A stretch of 64,000 nt of DNA from Novosphingobium sp. Rr 2-17 (GTDB taxonomy: Bacteria; Pseudomonadota; Alphaproteobacteria; Sphingomonadales; Sphingomonadaceae): positions 124,001 to 188,000 of the forward strand of contig NZ_AKFJ01000084.1 in the NCBI RefSeq assembly GCF_000272475.1, written 5' to 3'. How positions within the stretch are numbered: position 1 is the stretch's first letter; each line of letters starts with the position of its first letter. The notes under the pieces are model-generated. The model saw nothing but the letters and a program-made list of their open reading frames with translations. It was not told the DNA's origin and did not search any database. Shown piece after piece: positions 25,985-34,416 of this stretch. Made by a program: the position numbers and the translations under genes.

Positions 25985-26165
25985 GGAACTATCCTGTGCG
26001 AAGCGTTGCTATGCGGCATAACCGCCCATGGCAGGGTGTCTAGATTGGTTCGCTGGACGATAACATCAACCATAGATCGAGTGTGACGCTTTAACGAACG
26101 GGCGCAGCGTCTGCTCGTGAAGCCTTCCTCACGATGGTTCGCTACCTGTCAGTCGGTACTTTGGC

Positions 26166-28019
26166 TCAGGCCACCAGCGTTTCAGATCGTTCGTCCACGC
26201 TCACTGCATTGCGGCCATCGCGTTTGGCGCGGTATAGTGCTGCGTCGGCGGCTTTGATGAGGGCTGAACCTTCGCGATCCATGCCTTCGTCCCACGTCGC
26301 GATGCCGAACGACATCGTGGTCGTGCCCAATATACGCCCGCCCTGCTGAACCATGAGTTCGCTGATGCCCTGGCGCACGGCTTGAACCCGACTGGCTAGA
26401 ACTTGGGCGGAACTGCCCGGCGCAATGATCGTGAACTCTTCCCCGCCAAAGCGGCAAACTACGTCGCCTTCGCGAAATTTGCTGCGCATCTCAACCGCAA
26501 CTGCCTGCAAGACAGCATCCCCGGCATCGTGGCCGTATTCGTCGTTGAAGCGCTTGAAGTGATCCACGTCGCACATGACAAGGCTGAGCGGACTGCCCGA
26601 GCGCGACGCGCGCGCGATTTCGAGCGCCAGCGTCTCTTCCATGTAACGGCGATTGAACAAGGCGGTCAGGGGATCGCGAATGGTCTGCTCGCGCAGGCCT
26701 CGCTGAAGGCGGTGGTTGACCAGGGCAGAAGCGATGTTTTCCGTCAGCACGGTCAACCGGAAGCGGCTCTCGGCATCAACGGCACCCTTGAGATAGAGTA
26801 CTCCGATCACTTCGCCGCCCGCAAGAAGCGGTTCGCAGTGGTAGTGATGCGTCCCTTCCTCCCCACTTTCATAGACGACGTGGTTGCACACGATGTCCGA
26901 TCCTTGCTCGATCACGAAGTGGCTCTGTCCGCGGCGCAAGGCCCAGCATTGATCGGGGGCAAAACCAGCGGAGGTGACGTCGATGCCACCCCACGCGGCG
27001 ATCGGCACCAGCAGGTTGCGCGAGTTGTTGTGGGCATAAAGGGCGCCGGGGATATCGGGCAGCACGCGCGGCGCGAAGACGCGGATTATTGCCGCAAGCT
27101 CCTCGTCCGTCCGCGCCGCTTGCATGCGATGGGCCATGCCGCCCAGAAGTTCGATGACTTCGCCGCGCTCGCGCAGAACCTCGGTATTGATGCTCAGTTC
27201 GAGATTGGCCGCGTGGAGCCGCTCTTGGCTGTCGTGCTGATCGGCCACGGCTGCCTGCAATTCGTCGGCCATCGCATTATAACCGCTGGCGAGCCGTTCG
27301 AACTCGCTCGATTGCATGGCCCCTTCAATACGCGCCGTGCGCTCGCCCCCGCCGAGTTGGCCCATGACGGTCATCATCGCATCGACCGGCTGGCGGATGC
27401 GTCGGATCAGCATGATGGCCGTGAAGGCGATGGCCAGCAGGGTCAGCGGGGTGCCCAGCAGTACCAGCCAGCGGATGTAGCCCAGCCTGCCCTCCACGTC
27501 GTCGGTCCTGCTGGATGACAGCGAACGCTCCTCGTTGAGTACGTCGGTTATCCTCGAATCGAGGAGTTCCATGAGGTTGCGGCCTTTGCCCGTTGCCACC
27601 ATCTTTTGCGCACCGTCGAAGTCGCCTGCGCGCGTAAGCGCCGAAACTTGCTCCAGCCCGTCTATACGCTGCGAAACAAGGGCGAGAATCTGCTGCGCCC
27701 GTGCATGCTGGGTGCGGTTATCGCCAGTCAGTCGCACCAAGTCCCGGGCAGAACGCCGGGCGGCTGCAGTCGCCTCGTCGAAAGCGGCAGCAAATTCTTG
27801 ATTTCGAGTGACTAAAAAGCCCCGCTCGCCCGATTCCGCCTCTTGTAAATGGCTGCGCGTGCGGCTGGCAGCCGCTAGTACCTGGCTGGAATGTGTAACC
27901 CAAGCCAGCCCGTCGCGCATTTGGGTTGCGCCGGCAAGCAGCACGCCGGCCAAGCCGGTTAGCAGCAGGCACAAGGCCATGCACAGCACAAGAATGCGGT
28001 TTGATAACGAACCGACCAA
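26166..28019 (-). CDS. CHASE3-HAMP-GAF diguanylate cyclase
   Basis: A 617-residue membrane-bound diguanylate cyclase. Order: TM1 (9-31), a periplasmic CHASE3-like helical sensor (about 35-178, with ESGERGFLVTRNQEF), TM2 (about 183-206), HAMP (205-258), coiled coil, GAF-like domain (about 298-437) and GGDEF (445-610). The active motif is GGEEF (525-529), and REGD (516-519) sits exactly five residues before it, matching the allosteric RxxD product-inhibition site. It therefore probably makes c-di-GMP under feedback control. It is separately transcribed and divergent from the TonB receptor gene. The sensor ligand is unknown. Confidence 0.92.
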   Translation of the reverse strand: MVGSLSNRILVLCMALCLLLTGLAGVLLAGATQMRDGLAWVTHSSQVLAAASRTRSHLQEAESGERGFLVTRNQEFAAAFDEATAAARRSARDLVRLTGDNRTQHARAQQILALVSQRIDGLEQVSALTRAGDFDGAQKMVATGKGRNLMELLDSRITDVLNEERSLSSSRTDDVEGRLGYIRWLVLLGTPLTLLAIAFTAIMLIRRIRQPVDAMMTVMGQLGGGERTARIEGAMQSSEFERLASGYNAMADELQAAVADQHDSQERLHAANLELSINTEVLRERGEVIELLGGMAHRMQAARTDEELAAIIRVFAPRVLPDIPGALYAHNNSRNLLVPIAAWGGIDVTSAGFAPDQCWALRRGQSHFVIEQGSDIVCNHVVYESGEEGTHHYHCEPLLAGGEVIGVLYLKGAVDAESRFRLTVLTENIASALVNHRLQRGLREQTIRDPLTALFNRRYMEETLALEIARASRSGSPLSLVMCDVDHFKRFNDEYGHDAGDAVLQAVAVEMRSKFREGDVVCRFGGEEFTIIAPGSSAQVLASRVQAVRQGISELMVQQGGRILGTTTMSFGIATWDEGMDREGSALIKAADAALYRAKRDGRNAVSVDERSETLVA

Positions 28020-28430
28020 GGAAAATCTCCGTAGAGCGGCAGACCTAGCCGTGGGTCAAATATCGTTGAGTTGCAACCGAAATTCGGTGGAGTGTGCGCG
28101 ACTTGCCGGAGAACTCGGCCTCGCTTCGGCTTCGGGCGCATCCTTGTTGTCGACCACCGAGCGGATGAATTCCACGACGCCTTCCGAGCGCGTCGGACCT
28201 GCAAGAACGGAATTGACAGGGGCTCCCGTACAGCGCGTTGGTTCGGCAAGGCCGCGCGCAAATGGCAAGCGGTTCGATGTTAACACGCGGGCGAAAATGT
28301 TCGTTAACGCCCCTGAAAACCGTAACTTTCTGGACAGTCTCCCAGGTCGGGCAGAGCAGGCGCCCTGACAAGAGACGGCAAGGATCTGGACCGCTACCGC
28401 CGCCAGCCCCGTCCATGGGAGTTCTGCACG
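28020..28430. other. Divergent intergenic region before the TonB receptor
   Basis: This 411-base gap between the cyclase start and the receptor start contains no convincing gene. It holds a TTGACA (28213-28218) and two GTTAAC sites with 24 bases from centre to centre (28279-28284 and 28303-28308), a possible operator pair. I see no cobalamin riboswitch core and no Fur-box-like sequence. Confidence 0.4.
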
Positions 28431-30611
28431 TTGCGCACGTCTATCGTCCTGTCGGCCCTGCTCGGCACCTCTGCTCTGTTTTCGACGCAGGCATGGGCGC
28501 AAGACCAGCAACCCGGCGGCTCCGCCCCCCAGGCTGCGCCGGCTGAAGCTTCCACTCCCAAGACCAACAATTTCGTCATCGTCGTCACGGCATCGCGCGT
28601 CGACATGATGGGCAAGGCCGCGACGGCCAGCCAGGGTACCATTACCCAGAAGGAAGTATCGCTCCGCCCGATCGTTCGTCCAGGCCAGCTATTCGAGAGC
28701 ATTCCCGGTCTCGTCGTCACCACGCACTCGGGCGAGGGCAAGGCCAACCAGTACCTGATCCGCGGCTACAACCTGGATCACGGGACCGACTTTGCCAACT
28801 TCGTGGATGACATGCCGGTCAACCGACCGACCAACACCCACGGCCAGGGTTATTCCGACGTCAATTTCCTGATCCCGCAAGTGGTCAGCGGCATCGATTA
28901 CACCAAAGGGCCTTACTACGCGGCGATCGGCGACTTTGGCGCGGTGGCCAGCGCCCACACCCACATCGCGAACGACATTCCTACCTCGATCACGGCCACC
29001 GTGGGCACCGACGATTACCAGGAGCTGTTTGCCGGCGGCACCTATCACATCACGGACGACCAGCGGTTAATGGGGGCGGTGGACGCCAGCCATTACAACG
29101 GCCCGTGGAAGCCCGGCCTCGACTTCAAGAAGGTCAACGCGATCTTGCGCTACAGCCAGGGCGATGCCAGCGACGGCTTCAGCCTGACCGGCATGTACTA
29201 CAAAAGTGGCGGCGGCCTCATCACAGACCAGCCTGAGCGGGCGATCGAAGACGGCACCATCAGCCGCTACGGTACGCTCGACCCGACCGACCACAGCAAG
29301 TCGCTACGCTACAGCTTGTCCGCCCACCTCGACAAGCCGATCGGCGACGGTCAGCTCTCGGTCAGCCTGTATGGCATCCATTCGACGATGGAGCTGGTCA
29401 ATAACTTCACCCACTACCTCGACGATCCGGTGAACGGCGACCAAGAAGCGCAGGACGAAACCCGCACGACGCTCGGCGGCGCGGCGTCCTACACGCTCGC
29501 CCACGATTTCGGCGGCATCCACAGCGAGACGATCGTCGGCTTGCAGGGGCGTTACGACAATGCCTTCGTCACCCGCCGACACACCAAGGATCGTACGACG
29601 ATCCTGGATTACTGCATGCAAGAACACGACGACGGCCCGGCGACGAAGTACGCAACGGTCAATAGCTACTGCAACGCTGACCGTGTCCATTTGCTCGATC
29701 TGGCGCCTTATATCCAGAATACGACGACATGGACGTCGTGGCTGCGCACCGTCGTCGGCATGCGCGAGGAATTCGTCCATGCCAATGATCGCAGCGCCAC
29801 CAACGGGATTTACGGTTCGGGGCATCAATGGCTGTTCCAGCCCAAGGGCAGCCTGATCCTGGGGCCATGGGCTAAGACCGAGTTCTATTTCAGCGCAGGC
29901 CGCGGCTTTCACTCGGATGACGTGCGCGGCGTGTTTGGCACCGTGTCGAACATCGGCACGGCCACCGGAAAAACGCCGCTGCTCGCGCAGACCGATGGCT
30001 ATGAATTCGGCATCCGCAGCAACATCATTCCCAAAGTGCAGTTGCAGCTTGCGGTGTTCCAGCAGGACTTCCAGTCCGAACTGACCTACAATGCCGACAC
30101 CGGCCAGGACGAGGCAGGCGCACCCAGCCGGCGCCAGGGCATTGAAATTTCGGGCCAATACCACCCGTTCCACTGGCTCGAACTCAATGCCGACCTGGCA
30201 TTTTCCAAGCCGCGCTATCACACCGACGATCTCGCCGCTTATGGCCTGACCGATACCTACATTGCCGACGCGCCGGAATTCATCGGCTCGGCTGGTATCC
30301 TGATCGACGATCTTGGCCCATGGTCGGCCAGTCTGGTCTGGCGGCGTCTGGGCAAGCACCATCTTGCCGATGGCGAGGCCGAGCCGACCGACAACGGCTA
30401 TAGCGAGTTCAACCTCAACGTGGGTTATACGCTACCCCACGGCTGGAAGTTCAACGTGGGCGTCTATAATCTGCTCGATAGCAAGGACGCGGCGGCAGAC
30501 TATTACTATACCTCGCGCCTGCAGGGGGAAGCGGCCGATGGTGTGACGGGCATCCAGACTCATCCGCTGGAACCGCGTTCGGCGCGCTTCTCGATTACCA
30601 AGACGATCTGA
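28431..30611 (+). CDS. TonB-dependent outer-membrane receptor
   Basis: A 726-residue receptor with a signal peptide (MRTSIVLSALLGTSALFSTQ) and a plug domain (about 50-170; VVTASRVDMMG, then LFESIPGLVVTTHSGEGKAN and LIRGYNLDHGTDFANFVDDM), then a beta-barrel. The pattern NQYLIRGYNLDHGTDFA and the TYHITDDQRLMGAVDASHYNG loop resemble a TonB receptor group of unknown ligand found in sphingomonads and pseudomonads. The start is a TTG (28431) with GGGAG nine bases upstream, since no in-frame ATG precedes the signal peptide. No siderophore or vitamin genes adjoin it. It ends 6 bases from the convergent barrel gene. Confidence 0.88.
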   Translation: MRTSIVLSALLGTSALFSTQAWAQDQQPGGSAPQAAPAEASTPKTNNFVIVVTASRVDMMGKAATASQGTITQKEVSLRPIVRPGQLFESIPGLVVTTHSGEGKANQYLIRGYNLDHGTDFANFVDDMPVNRPTNTHGQGYSDVNFLIPQVVSGIDYTKGPYYAAIGDFGAVASAHTHIANDIPTSITATVGTDDYQELFAGGTYHITDDQRLMGAVDASHYNGPWKPGLDFKKVNAILRYSQGDASDGFSLTGMYYKSGGGLITDQPERAIEDGTISRYGTLDPTDHSKSLRYSLSAHLDKPIGDGQLSVSLYGIHSTMELVNNFTHYLDDPVNGDQEAQDETRTTLGGAASYTLAHDFGGIHSETIVGLQGRYDNAFVTRRHTKDRTTILDYCMQEHDDGPATKYATVNSYCNADRVHLLDLAPYIQNTTTWTSWLRTVVGMREEFVHANDRSATNGIYGSGHQWLFQPKGSLILGPWAKTEFYFSAGRGFHSDDVRGVFGTVSNIGTATGKTPLLAQTDGYEFGIRSNIIPKVQLQLAVFQQDFQSELTYNADTGQDEAGAPSRRQGIEISGQYHPFHWLELNADLAFSKPRYHTDDLAAYGLTDTYIADAPEFIGSAGILIDDLGPWSASLVWRRLGKHHLADGEAEPTDNGYSEFNLNVGYTLPHGWKFNVGVYNLLDSKDAAADYYYTSRLQGEAADGVTGIQTHPLEPRSARFSITKTI

Positions 30612-30617
30612 GGCGCA

Positions 30618-31565
30618 TCAGAACGAGCGGCGTAGCGAGAGCCCGACGTTGGTGTAGTCGCCCGACGCCACGCCGAAGCCTCGCGCTGCCACTACGTCCA
30701 CTCGCAGCCTTGGGGTGATTTTCATGCTGCCGGTGGCGCCTAGTTCGGTCCAGCGATCGGCCTTGTGGTAGCTGTCTATCCGCAAGGCCGTGTCATCGAC
30801 ATCGCTGATGACGCGTACGTTCGATACGCCGTTGCTGGTCCAGTTGTGCGAGGCGGTGAGGCCGATGTAGTTCTGCCGGCTTTGGCCAAAGGCATAGTCG
30901 AGGCGCAAGCCGGCACTGGCGGACCAGGTCGGCTCGGACGTTTCCATATCGCCGACATCGGTCCCGGTCGGCTGCGGTCTCAGCAGCTTGCCATAGGCGT
31001 AAGACCCGGCGACGGTGGGCGTCAGATACCAACTGCCGCCCAAAGACACCACCCGGCCGAAATCACCGCCCAGCGCGTAATAGTCGCTCGACTTAGCGCC
31101 GTTGCTTTTCCGGCTGCCGGTGGAACTGGATATGTCGCCGTACACCTGCTTGCCGTAGCTGCCCCAGCCATCGAGCACCCAGCCGGAGAAATTGCCACCG
31201 GCGCTCACGGTGCCGATGTAATAGTTCGAAGGCAACGCTACGTCCGATTGCACCAGCGTGCCATGGTAGCGCATCAGACTGGCCCGCACATAGCCGCGGT
31301 CCACGTTGCGCGTCACCGCGAGCGATTGCCACGATCCGTCTGGTCCATCGGCTCGCGCGCTGACGCCGCCCGATGCGGTGAGCGACCAAGGCGATTCCTG
31401 CGTGTCTTGCGCCGTGGGACCAGTCGTCGTGGCAACGGGAGGTGCCGCCACCGTCAGCGTTGCGGTCGGGCTGTCGGCTTCCTGCGCCGCGATTGGGACG
31501 GCGACGGCGCACATTAGGATCGGAGACGATAATAGTGCGGCAGCGAGCCGCGCGGGCATCCGCAT
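30618..31565 (-). CDS. Outer-membrane beta-barrel protein, co-transcribed with the histidine kinase
   Basis: A 315-residue protein with a signal peptide (MRMPARLAAALLSSPILMCA ... AAQ). The remainder has alternating amphipathic strands (for example SNYYIGTVSAGGNFSGWVLD and SGSWYLTPTVAGSYAYG-like repeats), a final strand ending in Phe (GLSLRRSF), and a resemblance to autotransporter-type barrels; no passenger domain is present. That C-terminal Phe is the Bam-recognition signature of outer-membrane proteins. The ATG at 31565 has a strong GAGGAGG site; upstream ATGs in the kinase overlap are not used. It begins ten bases after the histidine kinase stop, so it is probably transcribed with it. Function unknown. 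Confidence 0.75.
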   Translation of the reverse strand: MRMPARLAAALLSSPILMCAVAVPIAAQEADSPTATLTVAAPPVATTTGPTAQDTQESPWSLTASGGVSARADGPDGSWQSLAVTRNVDRGYVRASLMRYHGTLVQSDVALPSNYYIGTVSAGGNFSGWVLDGWGSYGKQVYGDISSSTGSRKSNGAKSSDYYALGGDFGRVVSLGGSWYLTPTVAGSYAYGKLLRPQPTGTDVGDMETSEPTWSASAGLRLDYAFGQSRQNYIGLTASHNWTSNGVSNVRVISDVDDTALRIDSYHKADRWTELGATGSMKITPRLRVDVVAARGFGVASGDYTNVGLSLRRSF

Positions 31566-31575
31566 GGCGTCCTCC

Positions 31576-33711
31576 TCAGGCTGCTTTGCGCAGCGCGGTA
31601 TTGAACGCGGCGGGAACGCTGAGCCGGGCCACGAAGCCATCGCGATCATGCGCGAAAGAAACGTCGCCGCCGTGGGCGCGTGCGATCGAGCGGCAAACGG
31701 TGAGGCCGAGCCCGGAACCGTTGCGGCCGGAATTGCGCGCGGCATCGCTGCGATAGAACGGCTCGAACGCCCGATCGAACTCTTCCTCGGGAATGCCGGG
31801 ACCGGAATCGAGGATCTCGGCGACGGCCTCACCCTCGCGCAGCGAGACGCGTACGCGGGCATTTTCGCCATACTTCACCGCATTTTCCAGCAGATTGCCC
31901 AGCAAGCGGCGGATACCCACCGCGTCCACATCGACCGGAATGTTCGCGGTACGCTCAATCTCGACATCGGCGCCGATCAAGCGGGCGTCGGCAACGCTGC
32001 CGGCGACGAGTTCCGCGAAATCGACGCGTTCGCGCGGGCCGGGCGTCGATGCATCGCGGATGAAGTCGATCACCTGGCTTATCATCGCTTCCATCTCGCT
32101 CACTTCGCGCAAGAGTCCGCCGCGCTGGGCGTCGGGCACGTCCTCGATACGGAAGCGCAGTCGGGTCAGCGGCGTGCGCAAGTCATGGCTGATCGCGCCC
32201 ACCATGGCCGTACGATCATCGACGAAGGAGCGCAGGCGATTGCGCATCTGGTTGAAGGCATACGCCGCGCGCCCGATCTCGGCGGGGCCGGACAGCGGCA
32301 GGATCGTCGCCGAGGGATCGCGGCCCAGTTGCTCGGCGGCACGGGCGAAATCGCGCAAGGGGACGACGATGCGGCGCGCGAACAGCCAGGCGAGCGGGCT
32401 CACGATCGCAAGCGACAACGCGAACCACAGCATCACGCGCTTTTGCCAGGCATTGGGGAAAGGCTCGGCGCGGGGGGCGACCGCCAGCCACCGGCCATCG
32501 GACTGACGGGCGGCGGCGATGAAATCGCCCTCGATGAACGGGGGGGAGGCCATGTCGAATAAGGACGCATGTTCACGTCGGAAGGGAACCGGCTGGGGCG
32601 TGCCGTTGACTGCAAATGCCTCGGCAAGGGCGAGCGCAGGGCTGCCGGCAGTTGCCGTGCTCGTTTCCCGACCAGCGGCGTGGGCGGGCAGAGAGGGGAC
32701 AGCTTGCGTAGGGGCCGCAGCGAAGCGTGGCTGGGCTATACGCACCGGCGTTTCGCTTGGTTGGTCGCTCGGGCGGATCAGCAGATCCGGTGCGGTGCCA
32801 AGCGAAACTGGCGCGGACATCATCTGCCGCATCGAAGGTGATGCTATGTTGCCTACGCCAGGGGCGCCGATGCCGCCCCCGCCGATGGCACCCGCACCAA
32901 TACCAGGAGCACCAATACCCGGACGCGTGATGCCGCCGCCAGCCCCGATACCGCCAGGAATGGAGCCAGGGGAATTGCCCGATGCGTTGCCTGGTGATGT
33001 GTTGCCCGGTGATGTGTTGCCGGGTGTCGTAGGAGTCGTGCCCTGGCCGGGTTGGCCGTGGCTCGGCAGGGAAGGCCGTGATGGCGTGCCGACGCCTGAT
33101 GTCGGCAGCGACGGTCGCGGCATGCTGCCGCCGGGAAAGGCGCCACCACCAGGCCGGGAACCACCGGGGAGGCCGCCGCCGGGCAGGTGGCCGCCGGGAA
33201 AACCGCCGCCCGGCAGCCCGCCAGGACCGACACTGCCGCCGCCGGGCGGTGGTCCGCCAGGAATCGACTGCGCCTGGGCGCTCTCCACCAGCAGCGAAGA
33301 CAGCGAGGTGCTTCGAGCAGGTGTGGCTGCCGCCAGTGGCGAACGGCTGTCGCTGGGCACCGCGACGCCCCCGACAGGCAGTGCCGTGTAAAACGCCAGG
33401 ACGACGTCTTCGTTCTGGCGTCCAAGCCGCTGGGCCAGCGCCTCGCGTGAGGATTGCGAAACCAGCCAGCCTTGGCCGGCGACGTTGGGAGGGCCGCTCA
33501 TTTCCTTGCGTTCTAGTCGGTCGGCCACGCGATCGCTGCTCAGGGCGGCGGCCACTTCGTCCATGTTCCAGCGCGGCTGCGCAGCGGGCGGCAGCAGCAC
33601 GGTGAGGCCCAGCGTGACGAATTGTGCTGCCAGCAAGGCGCACACGAGAATCGCGATGAGCTGCATCGCCAAGGGGAGGCCGAACCGGCTAGGAAGGCTG
33701 GGCACGTTCAT
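31576..33711 (-). CDS. Sensor histidine kinase with a Gly/Pro-rich periplasmic loop
   Basis: A 711-residue two-component kinase. TM1 is at about 14-40 and TM2 at about 427-445, followed by HAMP (445-497), the dimerisation domain with the phospho-His in GAISHDLRTPLTRLRF (His509), and the ATPase domain (N-box NLLENAVKY, G1 DSGPGI, G2 GSGLGL). The loop between the TMs is about 385 residues; residues 150-292 are almost wholly Gly, Pro, Ser, Ala and Thr (GGPPPGGGSVGPGGLPGGG and similar PGG and PGNTS repeats). It contains a 15-bp tandem unit (32991-33020). The ATG at 33711 is the family start; 56 extra upstream codons are not conserved. The cognate regulator is probably the divergent response regulator at 34417. 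Confidence 0.88.
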   Translation of the reverse strand: MNVPSLPSRFGLPLAMQLIAILVCALLAAQFVTLGLTVLLPPAAQPRWNMDEVAAALSSDRVADRLERKEMSGPPNVAGQGWLVSQSSREALAQRLGRQNEDVVLAFYTALPVGGVAVPSDSRSPLAAATPARSTSLSSLLVESAQAQSIPGGPPPGGGSVGPGGLPGGGFPGGHLPGGGLPGGSRPGGGAFPGGSMPRPSLPTSGVGTPSRPSLPSHGQPGQGTTPTTPGNTSPGNTSPGNASGNSPGSIPGGIGAGGGITRPGIGAPGIGAGAIGGGGIGAPGVGNIASPSMRQMMSAPVSLGTAPDLLIRPSDQPSETPVRIAQPRFAAAPTQAVPSLPAHAAGRETSTATAGSPALALAEAFAVNGTPQPVPFRREHASLFDMASPPFIEGDFIAAARQSDGRWLAVAPRAEPFPNAWQKRVMLWFALSLAIVSPLAWLFARRIVVPLRDFARAAEQLGRDPSATILPLSGPAEIGRAAYAFNQMRNRLRSFVDDRTAMVGAISHDLRTPLTRLRFRIEDVPDAQRGGLLREVSEMEAMISQVIDFIRDASTPGPRERVDFAELVAGSVADARLIGADVEIERTANIPVDVDAVGIRRLLGNLLENAVKYGENARVRVSLREGEAVAEILDSGPGIPEEEFDRAFEPFYRSDAARNSGRNGSGLGLTVCRSIARAHGGDVSFAHDRDGFVARLSVPAAFNTALRKAA

Positions 33712-33750
33712 GCTGCGCGTTGTGCCACAAATCGATGTCGGATTCGAGGC

Positions 33751-33782
33751 GTTGAATCGTGTGGTGCGGTAGTTGAATCGTG
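33751..33782. promoter_or_regulatory. Direct repeat GTTGAATCGTG, 21-bp period, upstream of the kinase
   Basis: Two exact copies of GTTGAATCGTG (33751-33761 and 33772-33782) are 21 bp apart, two helical turns, 40-70 bases upstream of the kinase start. OmpR-type regulators typically bind such same-face direct repeats, so autoregulation by the adjacent response regulator is plausible. Confidence 0.5.
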
Positions 33783-33851
33783 GGGTGGAATAGTGGGGAG
33801 TTGCGGAGCAGGTACAGGAAAGAGGGACACGTCTCTCCTGTACCCGCTCCG

Positions 33852-33890
33852 CGTTCCCGCCGCCGGCCCGAAGGCGCAATAGCGGGAACG
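33852..33890. repeat. Inverted repeat CGTTCCCGC / GCGGGAACG
   Basis: Nine-base perfect arms (33852-33860, 33882-33890) enclose an inner CGCC/GGCG pair; the structure is long enough to form a stable hairpin on either strand. Role unknown. Confidence 0.5.
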
Positions 33891-33961
33891 GTCACATCGG
33901 ACCTGCCCGGTAGACCGCTCGATCACGCGGCCCTTCCAGGCGGAAACTCTGGCACTGCGGC

Positions 33962-33975
33962 GTCGTCTAGACGAC
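33962..33975. promoter_or_regulatory. Perfect 14-bp palindrome GTCGTCTAGACGAC
   Basis: A fully self-complementary 14-mer in the kinase/regulator intergenic region; candidate dimeric-repressor operator. No second copy was seen in the window. Confidence 0.4.
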
Positions 33976-34065
33976 CGACCCGCGAGACGAGGCGGCGCCT
34001 AGCACGCGGGTATTTCAGTTTTTGGTCTCGGCTCCCCTCATAGGGGAACACACTCAGAAAAATTT

Positions 34066-34126
34066 CCGGGGCCGTCGCCGGGCAGGATGGGTGCGACGAG
34101 AAATCCTGCCCGGAAAACGGCCCCGG
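34066..34126. repeat. Two-part long inverted repeat
   Basis: CCGGGGCCGT (34066-34075) pairs with ACGGCCCCGG (34117-34126), and just inside CCGGGCAGGAT (34078-34088) pairs with ATCCTGCCCGG (34103-34113), around a 14-base loop. The 21 paired bases make a very stable structure. There is no T-run behind it on the plus strand, so it is not a simple terminator. Confidence 0.6.
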
Positions 34127-34390
34127 CACCATCGGGCGCCATGGCGGCGGCGCGCCGGATGGTGACCACGGACACAGCGGACCAACCGAACTGAAGAGAG
34201 CGACGGGGGACGCCGAAAACTTCACAATGTCGGCAGCCCGCTGTGTATCGTGGCGTACTCGACTTTTCATGGCTTTGGTCTGGCGGGGTTGTTTTGCGGC
34301 GCAATTTCACTGCTGTTGCGGCGACATTTCAGCGACACGGCGGGTTCCGCGGCCCTTGAAATTGCGACGTAGCACGGGCTGGTCATTGCG

Positions 34391-34400
34391 ATCATATGAT
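34391..34400. promoter_or_regulatory. 10-bp palindrome ATCATATGAT before the response regulator
   Basis: Self-complementary ATCATATGAT lies 16-25 bases before the ATG at 34417 and may overlap a -10 region (TATGAT, 34394-34399). An upstream in-frame ATG (34396) lies inside it. Confidence 0.35.
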
Positions 34401-34416
34401 TCTAGAACCGTCCACA

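Larger units (their letters stand above)
33712..34416. other. 705-bp kinase/regulator intergenic region rich in dyads
   Basis: No gene is convincing here. It holds at least six ordered repeats: an 11-bp direct repeat (33751, 33772), a long hairpin (33852-33890), a 14-bp palindrome (33962-33975), a small hairpin TCCCCT-AGGGGA (34033-34047), a two-part hairpin (34066-34126) and a 10-bp palindrome (34391-34400). This is far longer than needed for two promoters, so a regulatory RNA or a lost gene are both possible. Confidence 0.5.

Noticed and set aside
28020-28430. Cobalamin or other riboswitch before the TonB receptor
   Set aside because: I saw none of the conserved core boxes; only palindromes and a -35-like sequence.
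30500-30640. TonB receptor and barrel protein as one functional operon
   Set aside because: They are convergent and not co-directional, with six bases between stops.
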